The notes under the pieces were generated by a model. The model saw only the letters and a list, made by a program, of their open reading frames with translations. It had not been told where the DNA came from and searched no databases. Below, in pieces: positions 16,557 to 25,249 of a DNA stretch of 64,000 nucleotides. The DNA comes from JAAYXE01 sp964391195 (GTDB lineage: Bacteria > Chloroflexota > Anaerolineae > Anaerolineales > UBA4823), in contig CAYMLG010000012.1 of assembly GCA_964391195.1 (NCBI GenBank), positions 29,641-93,640 on the forward strand, in the 5' to 3' direction. Position numbers and translations under genes: made by a program. Each line of letters opens with the position of its first letter. The stretch's first letter is position 1.

Positions 16557-17111
16557 ATGACCATTAAGCCAGACCATTGGATCAAGAAGATGGCACTCGA
16601 GTATGGGATGATCGAGCCTTTTGTAGATAGCCAGATGAGGAATGGGGTGATTTCCTACGGCGTGTCATCCTACGGCTATGATATCCGGGTTGCCGACGAG
16701 TTCAAGATTTTCACCAACGTGTACTCTGCGGTGGTGGATCCCAAGGACTTCAACCCGAAGTCGATGGTGGATTTTCAGGGCGAAGTGTGTGTCATCCCGC
16801 CCAACTCGTTTGCGCTGGCCAGGACGGTGGAGTACTTCCGCATCCCCCGCAATGTGCTCACCATTTGTCTGGGCAAGAGCACCTACGCACGCTGCGGCAT
16901 TATTGTCAACGTCACGCCCTTCGAGCCGGAGTGGGAGGGGTTCGTGACGCTGGAGATTTCGAACACCACGCCGCTGCCGGCGAAGATTTATGCCAATGAA
17001 GGCATCGCCCAGGTATTGTTCTTCGAAGCGGATGAGGTGTGCCAGGTATCCTACGCGGATAAGAAGGGCAAGTACCAGGGGCAGCAGGCGATCGTACTGC
17101 CAAAGCTGTAG
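16557..17111 (+). CDS. dcd: dCTP deaminase
   Basis: 184 aa, within the usual range. dCTP deaminase converts dCTP to dUTP for dTTP synthesis; some members also hydrolyse dUTP. Conserved features are SSYGYDIRVADEF near the N-terminus, GKSTYARCGIIVNVTPFEPE (phosphate-binding and catalytic segment) and GFVTLEISNTTPLPAKIYAN, with the catalytic Glu in the EPEWEG segment. ATG 16557 follows GTGGAG. Last gene of the ftcD operon, 28 bp after capA-like; it converges with thrB, with only 5 bp between the stops. Confidence 0.93.
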   Translation: MTIKPDHWIKKMALEYGMIEPFVDSQMRNGVISYGVSSYGYDIRVADEFKIFTNVYSAVVDPKDFNPKSMVDFQGEVCVIPPNSFALARTVEYFRIPRNVLTICLGKSTYARCGIIVNVTPFEPEWEGFVTLEISNTTPLPAKIYANEGIAQVLFFEADEVCQVSYADKKGKYQGQQAIVLPKL

Positions 17112-17116
17112 CCGGG

Positions 17117-18052
17117 TCAGTCGAAAGACACCATCGCGCCGTGGGGGATGGAGGTCAGGTGGTAGGGGCGGGCGGCGAGACCGGCCTGCTGGAAAGCGCC
17201 TACCATCGCCTGGGAAATATTCTCCGGGTCAGCCTCCCCGGTGAAAGCGATGATGCCCGGCCCGGCGCCGGAGAGGGCGGCTGCGGCAGCGCCGGCAGCA
17301 AGGGCGGCCGCGATCGCGCCTCGCGCCCCGGGGATGAGCTGCAAGCGGTAGGGTTGGTGCAGGCGGTCGTCCATCACCTGTGACAGCAGAGCCAGGTCGT
17401 TCTTTCGCAGGGCTTCGACGACCAGGGCCGTCCGGCCGGTGTTATAAATCGCATCGGCCAGCGGCACCTGTCGGGGCAGGGCGAGGCGCGCCTCCTGGGT
17501 GGAGAGTTTGAATTTGGGGACGACAACCACCACCGGAATGGGCGGGGCGTCTACCCGGTAGGTGAGCATTTCCGGTGGTGAGGCCGGTGAGCCGCCGTTG
17601 CCGGGCGGCAGGGGGATGCTGACGACCAGGCCGCCATACAGGGCAGGGGCGGCGTTATCCGCGTGACCTTCTATTTCGGTCGCCAGTTGGAGGAGCTGCC
17701 CCTCGGTGAGCGGACCCTTCAGCAGGGCATTGGCGCCGAGCAGCCCGGCGAGGGTCGCTGCGGCGCTGGAGCCCAGGCCGGCGCCGATTGGAATATGGTT
17801 GTCACATTCAACGCGCAGCCCCTTGGGCGCCGGCGCCCCGACCTGCGCATACAGGTGCAGCGCGGCACGGAGAATGGGGTTGCGCCGGCCGCGCGGCAGG
17901 TAGTTCTCCCCTTCGCCGCGCAGCTCAACCTGAAAACCATCTGGGATGGGGGTAAAGCTGACCTGGTTCCACAGGTCGAGGGCGAGGCCCAGGCAGTCGA
18001 AGCCGGGGCCGAGGTTGGCGGTGGTGGCCGGGACGCGAACGGTAATCGACAA
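17117..18052 (-). CDS. thrB: Homoserine kinase
   Basis: 311 aa GHMP kinase that phosphorylates L-homoserine in threonine synthesis. Motifs are VPATTANLGPGFDCLGLALD at the N-terminus, PIGAGLGSSAAATLAGLLGA (ATP loop, about 90-110) and a C-terminal ALSGAGPGIIAF glycine-rich motif. The start is TTG 18052, preceded by AGGAAGG at good spacing. It lies 27 bp after thrC, giving the order thrC-thrB on the minus strand. Confidence 0.93.
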   Translation of the reverse strand: MSITVRVPATTANLGPGFDCLGLALDLWNQVSFTPIPDGFQVELRGEGENYLPRGRRNPILRAALHLYAQVGAPAPKGLRVECDNHIPIGAGLGSSAAATLAGLLGANALLKGPLTEGQLLQLATEIEGHADNAAPALYGGLVVSIPLPPGNGGSPASPPEMLTYRVDAPPIPVVVVVPKFKLSTQEARLALPRQVPLADAIYNTGRTALVVEALRKNDLALLSQVMDDRLHQPYRLQLIPGARGAIAAALAAGAAAAALSGAGPGIIAFTGEADPENISQAMVGAFQQAGLAARPYHLTSIPHGAMVSFD

Positions 18053-18079
18053 ACAAACCTTCCTAATAACAATAAAAAG

Positions 18080-19141
18080 TCATGCCGCCGGGCGGAGGAT
18101 ATGATCCTCCAGGGCGTTGATGCTGGGAGGCAGGACGAGCGGGGCTGCCATGCGCCGGGTGATGATATCGGCGTCTTTCAGGCCATGCCCGGTGCACACG
18201 GCGACGACGCGCCGGCCCTGGAGCCGTATCTTCCCCTGCTGCACCTGCTGGGCCAGCCCCGCCAGCCCGGCGGCGGAGGCCGGCTCCACCCACACCCCTT
18301 CCGCGGCCAGGCGTCCCTGCATGGCCAGGATCTGCTCATCGCTCACGGCGATAATCTCCCCTTGCGACTCCTCGGCCGCCTGCAGGGCCTGCTCACCGCG
18401 GGCCGGACGGCCGATGCGGATGGCCGTCGCCACAGTTTCGGGGTGTTCGACCGGCCTGCCGGTGACCAGGGGGGCGGCGCCGGCCGCTTGCACCCCCAAC
18501 AGGCGGGGGAGGCCGCAGCCGGTGTGCCGGTGGTACTGGCGGAAGCCCATCCAATAGGCGGTGATATTGCCCGCATTGCCCACGGGCAGGCAGAGCAGGT
18601 CGGGCGCTTCGCCGAGCGCATCGCAGATCTCGAAGGCCGCAGTTTTCTGGCCCTCCAGGCGGTACGGGTTGAGAGAATTGACCAGCGCAATGGGGTGTTT
18701 CTGGGTGAGCTCGACCACCAGGGTCAGGGCGTCGTCGAAAGAGCCTTCGATCTGGATCACTTCGGCCCCATAAGCGACGGCCCCGGCCAGCTTGCCGGCA
18801 GCTACCTTCCCCTGGGGGATGAGCACGATCGCCCGCATCCCCGCCCGGGCAGCATAGGCGGCTGCGGAGGCGGCCGTGTTGCCGGTGGAAGCGCAGATCA
18901 CCGTCTGCACCCCGCGGCCGGCGGCTTCGCTGATGGCCGCCGTCATCCCCCGGTCTTTGAACGAGCCGGTGGGGTTGAGCCCCTCGTATTTGACGAACAG
19001 CTCGAACCCGCCGCCCAACTCTGCGGCCAGCCGCGGCATGGGGATGAGCGGAGTGCTGCCTTCCAGCAGGCTGATGGTGATGGAGTGGGGCGGAAGATCC
19101 AGCAAATGCCCGTATTGGTCGATTATGCCGTTATGTGTCAT
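18080..19141 (-). CDS. thrC: Threonine synthase
   Basis: 353 aa from ATG 19141, with AGGG upstream; longer readings would include non-family sequence. PLP enzyme turning O-phosphohomoserine into threonine. Motifs are LLEGSTPLIPMPRLA, NPTGSFKDRGM with the PLP lysine (about residue 67), CASTGNTAASAAAYAARAGM, LPVGNAGNITAYW and VEPASAAGLAGL. The length and compact N-terminus fit the class II form of bacteria and plants. Operon with thrB. The 177 bp upstream hold the hairpin of the preceding operon. Confidence 0.93.
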   Translation of the reverse strand: MTHNGIIDQYGHLLDLPPHSITISLLEGSTPLIPMPRLAAELGGGFELFVKYEGLNPTGSFKDRGMTAAISEAAGRGVQTVICASTGNTAASAAAYAARAGMRAIVLIPQGKVAAGKLAGAVAYGAEVIQIEGSFDDALTLVVELTQKHPIALVNSLNPYRLEGQKTAAFEICDALGEAPDLLCLPVGNAGNITAYWMGFRQYHRHTGCGLPRLLGVQAAGAAPLVTGRPVEHPETVATAIRIGRPARGEQALQAAEESQGEIIAVSDEQILAMQGRLAAEGVWVEPASAAGLAGLAQQVQQGKIRLQGRRVVAVCTGHGLKDADIITRRMAAPLVLPPSINALEDHILRPAA

Positions 19142-19241
19142 CAGATGCACCCTAAACGTGGCAGGCAACCTCCCCCTGCCTGCCAGCAGTTGAATTCTAT
19201 CACGGCTGATTGATATTCCCATCAGCAGGGGTGACGCGGCA

Positions 19242-19295
19242 TGTAGGATGTGGGCGCGGGTGGGCTGCACAGCCCACCCGCGCCCACATCCTACA
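19242..19295 (-). terminator. 54-bp near-perfect palindrome after the DNA methyltransferase gene
   Basis: Arms 19242-19267 and 19270-19295 are perfect 26-nt complements separated by CA. It starts 23 bp past the methyltransferase stop and lies upstream of thrC, which suits a terminator, although there is no U-run. Confidence 0.6.
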
Positions 19296-19318
19296 CCCCA
19301 TCCTTGAGAGGAATTGGT

Positions 19319-20221
19319 TCAATCTTCCCGGTTGCGGGCCTGCTGCAGCCGGGCAGTCGCCAGGTCGATGTACTCCTCGTTGATGTCGTATCCGATATAG
19401 TGGCGCCCGCATCGCATGGCCGCCAGGCAGGTGGAGCCGCTGCCCACGAAGGGGTCGAGGACGATGTCCTGCTTGAAGGTGTATAACTGCGTGAGGCGGT
19501 AGGGCAGCTCCTCGGGAAAGGGAGCCGGGTGGCCGACTTTTTTGGCCGAGACGGCCGGGAAGGTCCACACGCTCTTGGTCCATTCCAGGAAATCCTCCCG
19601 GGAGAGCGTGCTTTCTTTGCCCTTGCTCGAGCGGCGGAAGGACCCTTTGGAGAAGACGAGGATATACTCGTGGACGTCGCGCAGCACGGGGTTAGCCGCC
19701 GAACGCCAACTCCCCCAGGCGGTAGAGGCGCTGGCGCTGGCGCCCTTGTTCCAGATGATCTCCCCGCGCATCAGAAAGTTGAGGTTTACCATCTGCGTGA
19801 TGATATAGCTGTGCAATGGCAGGTACGGTTTGCGGCCCAGGTTGGCGATGTTGATGCAGGCTCGCCCGCCGGGGACCAGGACGCGATAGGTCTCTCGCCA
19901 GACCCGCTCTAACAGCCCCAGGTATTCGTCCAGGTTCAGGTCCTGGTCGTACTCCTTGGCGGCGTTGTACGGCGGCGAGGTCACCATGAGATGGACGCTG
20001 TTATCAGGCAGTTCGTCCATCGTTTCACTGGATTTGCAGAACAACCGGTCGAGGAATTGGGGAGGCACAGGGGTCTCCACCTGCTTTACCGGCTTTTCCC
20101 CCTCGACATCTTCGTACAGGCGGCTGTTGTAGAACCTGGAAGCATCGTGAGAAATGCGACCGGGCGTTCCAAAGGCGCTGGTTTCTGTCGTCGCTCGTTT
20201 GCGCGGTTTCTTTGATTTCAT
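19319..20221 (-). CDS. DNA methyltransferase (N4-cytosine / N6-adenine type), orphan
   Basis: 300 aa from ATG 20221. Motif IV comes first (VTSPPYNAAKEYDQDLNLDE; TSPPY is typical of amino-methyltransferases). Motif I is near the C-terminus (DPFVGSGSTCLAAMRCGRHY), giving the IV-to-I order of beta-class enzymes. TSPPY suggests N4-cytosine, but N6-adenine cannot be excluded. The first 55 residues are basic and unassigned. There is no restriction enzyme next door; neighbours are comEA (26 bp upstream) and an S1 protein, so it looks like a solitary methylase with a regulatory or DNA-uptake-related role. Confidence 0.88.
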   Translation of the reverse strand: MKSKKPRKRATTETSAFGTPGRISHDASRFYNSRLYEDVEGEKPVKQVETPVPPQFLDRLFCKSSETMDELPDNSVHLMVTSPPYNAAKEYDQDLNLDEYLGLLERVWRETYRVLVPGGRACINIANLGRKPYLPLHSYIITQMVNLNFLMRGEIIWNKGASASASTAWGSWRSAANPVLRDVHEYILVFSKGSFRRSSKGKESTLSREDFLEWTKSVWTFPAVSAKKVGHPAPFPEELPYRLTQLYTFKQDIVLDPFVGSGSTCLAAMRCGRHYIGYDINEEYIDLATARLQQARNRED

Positions 20222-20247
20222 AGAGTCGGCTGGCTTGCTACGGTCAG

Positions 20248-20817
20248 TTATGGGATGTAGATAAATGCCTTGATCTTGTCGAAAGTTGCCTGGCCGATGC
20301 CGGGTACATCCAGGATCGATTCGATGGAAGGGAAGGGGCCGTTCGCTTGCCGGTATGCGACGATCTTTTCGGCCGTGGTTGGGCCGATACCGGGCAGCTT
20401 TTCCAGGTCTTCCACGAGGGCCGTGTTCAGATTGATGGGCTGCTGCATGTCCGCTGCAGCGGTGGGGGAAGGTGGATTGGAATCGGGCCCGAGGGGCGAT
20501 CGGGTGGGGATCAGGGTGGGGACGCACACCTGTTCGCCGTCCTGAAGGGGGGCGGCCAAGTTAATGGCGGAGAGGTCGGCGGCTGGTTGCGCGCCGCCCG
20601 CTTCAGCCAGAGCGTCGCGCACCCGGCTGCCAACGGGAAGAGAAAAAACGCCTGGTTTGGCCACCGCGCCGGTGACGTGCACCAACAGCGGGGCCGGTGT
20701 AGGTGGCGGAAGGAGGACGACAGCCTGGCCGCGGGGCGGGCTCCCTACCAGCAAGATCAATCCTGCTCCGAGGAGCCCCCCGACCACGCCGAAGGCCGCC
20801 TTCCACCAATCTTTCAT
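20248..20817 (-). CDS. comEA: ComEA-like DNA-binding competence protein
   Basis: 189 aa from ATG 20817, overlapping the upstream stop (ATGA). Order: an N-terminal membrane anchor (about 5-27), a Pro-rich spacer, an SLBB domain (about 45-105, VHVTGAVAKPGVFSLPVGSR), a Pro/Ser/Thr linker, and a helix-hairpin-helix pair (about 125-189, INLNTALVEDLEKLPGIGPT and LDVPGIGQATFDKIKAFI). ComEA binds incoming double-stranded DNA outside the membrane during transformation. comEC is not in the window. Confidence 0.88.
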   Translation of the reverse strand: MKDWWKAAFGVVGGLLGAGLILLVGSPPRGQAVVLLPPPTPAPLLVHVTGAVAKPGVFSLPVGSRVRDALAEAGGAQPAADLSAINLAAPLQDGEQVCVPTLIPTRSPLGPDSNPPSPTAAADMQQPINLNTALVEDLEKLPGIGPTTAEKIVAYRQANGPFPSIESILDVPGIGQATFDKIKAFIYIP

Positions 20818-21800
20818 ACAGATGGATCGGTCAGGCGAAGGCTCAATCCCAATCGCTGCCGGGTGCCATCCACATGCAGCACACGCACCCGGATTCTTTG
20901 CCCTTCCTTGAGAATCTCGGCCGGATTCTGCACCGGGCTTTCTGGGCAAATCTCGGAGATATGGATGAGCCCATCCAGGCCTTCTTCCAACCGGGCGAAG
21001 GCGCCAAACTGCACCAGGCTGGTAACGGTGGCTTCGACCACCTGTCCGCTGAAATAGCGCTCCTCTGCCGTCTCCCAGGGGTTGGGGAAGAGGCGTTTGA
21101 GGCTGAGCGCTACCCGTGCCCGGTCACGGTCAACGTTAATCACGAACACATTGAGTCGTTCGCCCAGCGTCACGACATCGGACGGATGGCGAACCCTGCC
21201 CCAGGAGATTTCTGAGACGTGGATCAGGCCTTCAACACCCCCCAGGTCGACGAAGACCCCAAAATCAGTGATATTGGTGACCGTTCCGGATACAGTCTCA
21301 CCAGCCTGAAGTTCGGTGAGGAGTTGGTTGCGACTTCCGGGCTTGGCCAGCGCGGCTCGTTCGGAAAATACAACTCGTCCCCGCTCGGGATCGCACTCGA
21401 TCACCTTGGCGTATAAACAGCGCCCCACATATTCCGCCAGCCATTCATCAGGCTGCTCTTTGTCGGGCGGCATATCGACCAGGTGTGAGATGGGGACAAA
21501 TCCCTGCAGCCCTGGGCTGCCAACCAGCAATCCCCCCCGGTTGTAGCCCGTCACTTCGAGCTCGATTACCTGGTCGCTTTCATAGAGCTCAGAGGCCTTG
21601 CTCCAGTCCACAGCGGGCTGAGGCTCTGAGGCCGGACTGGCGTTTTTCACCCGGCCGCTCCCACTCGCCGGCTCAGGCCGCCGGGGCGGAGGGCTGCTGC
21701 TTTCCCATTCTTCGTCTTCTGCCAATACCGCCTCCCACCAGGATTCGTCCATTGGCGGGGGCTCCCCTTGAAGATTACGTAGACGATGTTTCGTCACCAT
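20814..21800 (-). CDS. S1 RNA-binding domain protein (three S1 repeats)
   Basis: 328 aa from ATG 21800; a GTG 9 bp upstream is in frame. The acidic, disordered first 70 residues are followed by three S1 OB-folds: about 80-150 (degenerate, LVGSPGLQGFVPISHL), about 165-235 (GTVTNITDFGVFVDLGGVEG) and about 250-325 (ATVTSLVQFGAFARLEEGLD). It is shorter than ribosomal protein S1 and resembles the S1-like regulators found outside Proteobacteria. It overlaps comEA by 4 bp and starts 20 bp after the 7TM gene, so the four genes are probably one transcript. Confidence 0.85.
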   Translation of the reverse strand: MVTKHRLRNLQGEPPPMDESWWEAVLAEDEEWESSSPPPRRPEPASGSGRVKNASPASEPQPAVDWSKASELYESDQVIELEVTGYNRGGLLVGSPGLQGFVPISHLVDMPPDKEQPDEWLAEYVGRCLYAKVIECDPERGRVVFSERAALAKPGSRNQLLTELQAGETVSGTVTNITDFGVFVDLGGVEGLIHVSEISWGRVRHPSDVVTLGERLNVFVINVDRDRARVALSLKRLFPNPWETAEERYFSGQVVEATVTSLVQFGAFARLEEGLDGLIHISEICPESPVQNPAEILKEGQRIRVRVLHVDGTRQRLGLSLRLTDPSV

Positions 21801-21820
21801 TAAGACCACCTTGAGGGATC

Positions 21821-23764
21821 CTAAGACCTAGCTGCTGTTGAAACGCGGGAGTCTTCATCCTTCTGGGCTTCACGAGCCTCGCGCTCCATTTCCATAATCG
21901 TACTGACGACAGCTTCAATCGCTACTCGCTGTTTGCGATACAGGTCGGCTTCTGACATTGCCAGCCGCCGGGCTATCTCGCGTACTTTACGACCTTCCAT
22001 GAACTTCATTTCAAGAATATTATACAAAATCCACTCGGCTGTAAAGCGTCTCTCACCCTCCGGACGAGTCTGCTCGATGGCTTCTTTGAGGATGGCGCGG
22101 AGCGCGTTGGTCGGGTTGCCTTCATGCCGCTTCAATGCCTGCCTGACGACCAGGAGCCCCATGAGCGGGCTCTCGGTCAGCTTGGGCCCTCCCCAATAGT
22201 GTGTGAGCGCGTCCTTGACCCATTGGGATAGCTTCTTCTCCTCCAGAGGAATATCGGGAGTGGTCAGGACTTCGGTGCCATCATATCGAGAAGCGGCGCG
22301 CAAGCGCTGGATCAGATCGACCTGAGGCGTGAGCGCTTCCAGCGAAAGGAAAACCTGCTGCTGGCGCAGACGGTCGCGCAAGGCAAGAGCGGCCCGGTCT
22401 GACAGGATGGTGAGAGCCTCAACCTGCTCGGGATCTAGAGCGTGGGCGGGGTTCTGTTGGACACCGAGCAAACCGAGCATGGCGGCGGGCGCATCTTCTT
22501 CTTCCGGTGTGAACAGCGGCGCCAGCCAGTAATCGCCCCAGGTAAAAAGCTCTCGCCCGATCCCATTCTGAGCGACGATCTGCAGCAAGTTTTCAGACAG
22601 GTCTTCGCTTTTGAGTACGTTATCACCTCCTATCACTACCAGAGTATCGACACCACCAGGGCCCAAGGCGGCGATAAAGGCCTGGCGCGACTGTAGCCGG
22701 TCGACGACGGCGGCCAGAATCGCCTCCAAAAACTGCCGCAGGTCACTGTGGGTGAGCAGACGCTCCTCCAGGGACTGCAGGAAGGCCGTATCGGCCATAT
22801 CCCCGCCGTGGAAGAGCCAGCGCTCCCAGATCGGAGCAACCAGGGTGATCAGGTGCTCCATGACGAGCAAGGTGCCTGCCATTGCGACCGGGACCATTGG
22901 GGTGGTAAAGGTCAAACCATACGCATCACCCACCCGGCGGATGATGGTGGTAACCGCCAAAACGGTGGAGGCGGTGATCGGGCCGCGCATCAGCCACTTG
23001 AACAACCGGCGCTTGACCACCCGGTCGGGCCAGGGGACGCCGAAAAACGCCACCGAGTAGGCCATGAGCACCAGAAAGGCCGAAACCAGCAGGTTGCTCA
23101 GGACGACCAGCAGCCAGAAGAACAGCGGGCTGGCTGCTCCGATCCCCGAACCAAAGAGCAGGTAGGGGTAAGACCCCAGGGCCGGCGCCAGGGAACCGAT
23201 CAGCAAGTATGTCATGCGGCGCCGGCTGGTGCTGGCAACTGTCCGCTGATGCGCCCGGAACAGGTTGATCCAGGCGATGGTCATCACCGCGGCATAAAAA
23301 GCGGTGAAGATCCAGGTCAGCCAGGTGCGTTCCAGGTGCGGCGCCGGCTGGACATTATCCACCAGGGGACCAACCAACAGGCCCAGGGGCAAGGCGATCA
23401 GGAAAAGAATTGAAAGCCCGTACACCAGGCGCACAGCCTGGCGGCGGCGCCCGCGAGATGGTCGCCCGGTGGTAGCCAGGATCGCATCTGAAAAGTGCAA
23501 ATACGCAGCCGGTAAGAAAATGATGCCCAACCACTGCAGCCGCAGCCAGAACTGCAACCGCTCGGGTGTCGAACTGACGCTGCCAATCGCCTCCGCCACA
23601 AAGACGACCACCACACACAGCAGAATCAGGGCGAATGATCGCGTGACCCGGTCACGCAGATTAAACGACAATGCGTAAAGGAGCAGAGAGAAGGCGGTTA
23701 TGGCGATTCCCGCCGTCAGCAAGTCATTTAAGGTGCGTAAACCGGAGATGAACACAGATACCAT
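21821..23764 (-). CDS. 7TM sensor protein with GAF-like middle and C-terminal HTH
   Basis: 647 aa. The N-terminal 250 residues carry seven or eight hydrophobic helices, resembling the 7TM region of some histidine kinases. A GAF-like domain spans about 330-480 (QSLEERLLTHSDLRQFLEAI ... LGLLGVQQNPAHALDPEQVE). No HisKA, HATPase or GGDEF motif follows. The C-terminus (about 590-635, MEGRKVREIARRLAMSEADL) is a helix-turn-helix, so the protein looks like a membrane-bound one-component regulator. First gene of the S1-comEA-methylase run. The signal and targets are unknown. Confidence 0.7.
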   Translation of the reverse strand: MVSVFISGLRTLNDLLTAGIAITAFSLLLYALSFNLRDRVTRSFALILLCVVVVFVAEAIGSVSSTPERLQFWLRLQWLGIIFLPAAYLHFSDAILATTGRPSRGRRRQAVRLVYGLSILFLIALPLGLLVGPLVDNVQPAPHLERTWLTWIFTAFYAAVMTIAWINLFRAHQRTVASTSRRRMTYLLIGSLAPALGSYPYLLFGSGIGAASPLFFWLLVVLSNLLVSAFLVLMAYSVAFFGVPWPDRVVKRRLFKWLMRGPITASTVLAVTTIIRRVGDAYGLTFTTPMVPVAMAGTLLVMEHLITLVAPIWERWLFHGGDMADTAFLQSLEERLLTHSDLRQFLEAILAAVVDRLQSRQAFIAALGPGGVDTLVVIGGDNVLKSEDLSENLLQIVAQNGIGRELFTWGDYWLAPLFTPEEEDAPAAMLGLLGVQQNPAHALDPEQVEALTILSDRAALALRDRLRQQQVFLSLEALTPQVDLIQRLRAASRYDGTEVLTTPDIPLEEKKLSQWVKDALTHYWGGPKLTESPLMGLLVVRQALKRHEGNPTNALRAILKEAIEQTRPEGERRFTAEWILYNILEMKFMEGRKVREIARRLAMSEADLYRKQRVAIEAVVSTIMEMEREAREAQKDEDSRVSTAARS

Positions 23765-23878
23765 TACAACTAGATTATAGACCGAATCTTTGTCGATTCG
23801 ATACCGATTCTAACGAAAATGCACAGTACGGTTGTCAGGTGCGAGACTGCCTCGTAAATGTGTATGCCACGCAGTTGG

Positions 23879-24415
23879 CTACAGGTACTTGGCAAAGAAG
23901 AGCGCAATATCCTGGTTCGCATAGTAACGATCATTGTAACCGACAAAGTCGAAGCCGAGCTTTTGTACCAGGCGGATAGCGGCGTGGTTTTTCGTTTGGA
24001 TTTCCAACACCAGGCGGCGGGTTTCGTGAGCCCTTCCCCAGTCCAGAGCGGCGATCACCAATGAACTGCCGATTCCTTTGCGGCGCATGTGGCGGGCGAC
24101 GATCAGGTCGGTCATCCAGGTGGTCAGGGGCGCCTTGTTCAGGACCAGATTGGTCATGCCGACGATCTCCCCGGTATGCAGGGCAACCAACAGCCCATTC
24201 GGTGCCGGCCAGGACTCGGCGAAACGAGCCGGCGAGCGCGGATACTCCACCCGCACCGAGCGCGGTAAACGCACCTCCCGAAAGTTTACTCCTACCAACC
24301 CGTCTTCCACTTCGATTTCCATCTGCCAGACATGGTCGCTGGCATAGCCCGGTTCGAGGGCCATGATCCCCGGCAGATCCTCCGGGACCGCCGGGCGAAC
24401 TTCGATTTCAGGCAT
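23879..24415 (-). CDS. GNAT family N-acetyltransferase
   Basis: 178 aa, a single GNAT domain. The acetyl-CoA loop is RHMRRKGIGSSLVIAALDWG (about 110-130), followed by LEIQTKNHAAIRLVQKLGFD and ending FVGYNDRYYANQDIALFF, as in RimI-like acetyltransferases. ATG 24415 follows AAAAGGGA and lies 15 bp after the preceding membrane-protein gene. It transfers an acetyl group from acetyl-CoA to an amine; the substrate is unknown. Confidence 0.85.
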   Translation of the reverse strand: MPEIEVRPAVPEDLPGIMALEPGYASDHVWQMEIEVEDGLVGVNFREVRLPRSVRVEYPRSPARFAESWPAPNGLLVALHTGEIVGMTNLVLNKAPLTTWMTDLIVARHMRRKGIGSSLVIAALDWGRAHETRRLVLEIQTKNHAAIRLVQKLGFDFVGYNDRYYANQDIALFFAKYL

Positions 24416-24430
24416 AGAGTATCCCTTTTA

Positions 24431-25168
24431 TTAAGGTAGTGGTGTTTCTTCCACGGTCATTGTCACCCGCACCTGGACGATACAGGGGGCCAAGGTCTGA
24501 GCCTGATTATCGACCACGATCAGGGCGAGCTGGTATTCCCCAGGCGATAGGCGGCGGGTATCCCAATCTCCGAGCTTTCCATTGGTCACCGCAATGTTGC
24601 CCGCCTGGAGGGTCAGCCAGGCCGATTCGGGGTCTTCGGGATGCTTCATCTGGAACATATAGAAGCCGAAGTTGTCGATATCGGCCGAGCCCATGATCGG
24701 AACCACACCGCTCACTTCCTCCCCGGGACTGGGGGAAAGGATTTCGATGGATCCCGGCTGGCAGCCTTCCTGCCCACTCAAAACGATCTGAGTGGGCGGT
24801 TCTGGTACGCCTGTCGCCTGTTCGCCGGTTGGTTCAGCTAGCTGCTCGGCTGAGGTAGGGGGCAGAGTTGTGGTTGGTGTCGCAAGCAAGTCAATCGTTG
24901 GGGTGAAAAGCGGGATCGCGCCCGGAACTGACGGGGCAATAAAGGACACCAGTACGAACTCTGCCACAGCCAGGGTCAACAGCAAAACCAACATGCTGGC
25001 AGACTGGTTGAGGCGGGCCTGGGCGCTGTCTCGTTCCAGGCCAAAACTCGCCCCTCGCAGTTCTTGCCAGGCAAGGATAAATTTTCGGATGTAAATCAGC
25101 CCCCCTAGCCCTAGAAGCAGGTATATCCACACTTCAAAGGCGCGAAAAAAGCTCAAAGCTTCTTCCAT
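24431..25168 (-). CDS. Hypothetical membrane protein with extracytoplasmic Ig-like domain
   Basis: 245 aa. Two hydrophobic helices (about 10-27 and 57-78) are followed by a Pro/Thr-rich linker (about 85-125, LLATPTTTLPPTSAEQLAEP). The C-terminal domain (about 130-240) is probably extracytoplasmic; a stretch such as GSIEILSPSPGEEVSGVVPI, together with YQLALIVVDNQ, resembles Ig-like or Big-type modules of surface proteins. It sits between punA and the GNAT gene. No catalytic motif is seen; function unknown. Confidence 0.6.
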   Translation of the reverse strand: MEEALSFFRAFEVWIYLLLGLGGLIYIRKFILAWQELRGASFGLERDSAQARLNQSASMLVLLLTLAVAEFVLVSFIAPSVPGAIPLFTPTIDLLATPTTTLPPTSAEQLAEPTGEQATGVPEPPTQIVLSGQEGCQPGSIEILSPSPGEEVSGVVPIMGSADIDNFGFYMFQMKHPEDPESAWLTLQAGNIAVTNGKLGDWDTRRLSPGEYQLALIVVDNQAQTLAPCIVQVRVTMTVEETPLP

Positions 25169-25249
25169 GCCACACCTAACCAGGGGTAATTTGCAAGGCT
25201 GTGCCGGGGCCGGGGAGGCGCAGCACAGTCCCGTCTTCAGGATGATTGA

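Noticed and set aside
19319..20221. Restriction-modification system
   Set aside because: Only a methyltransferase is present; no endonuclease or specificity gene is adjacent.
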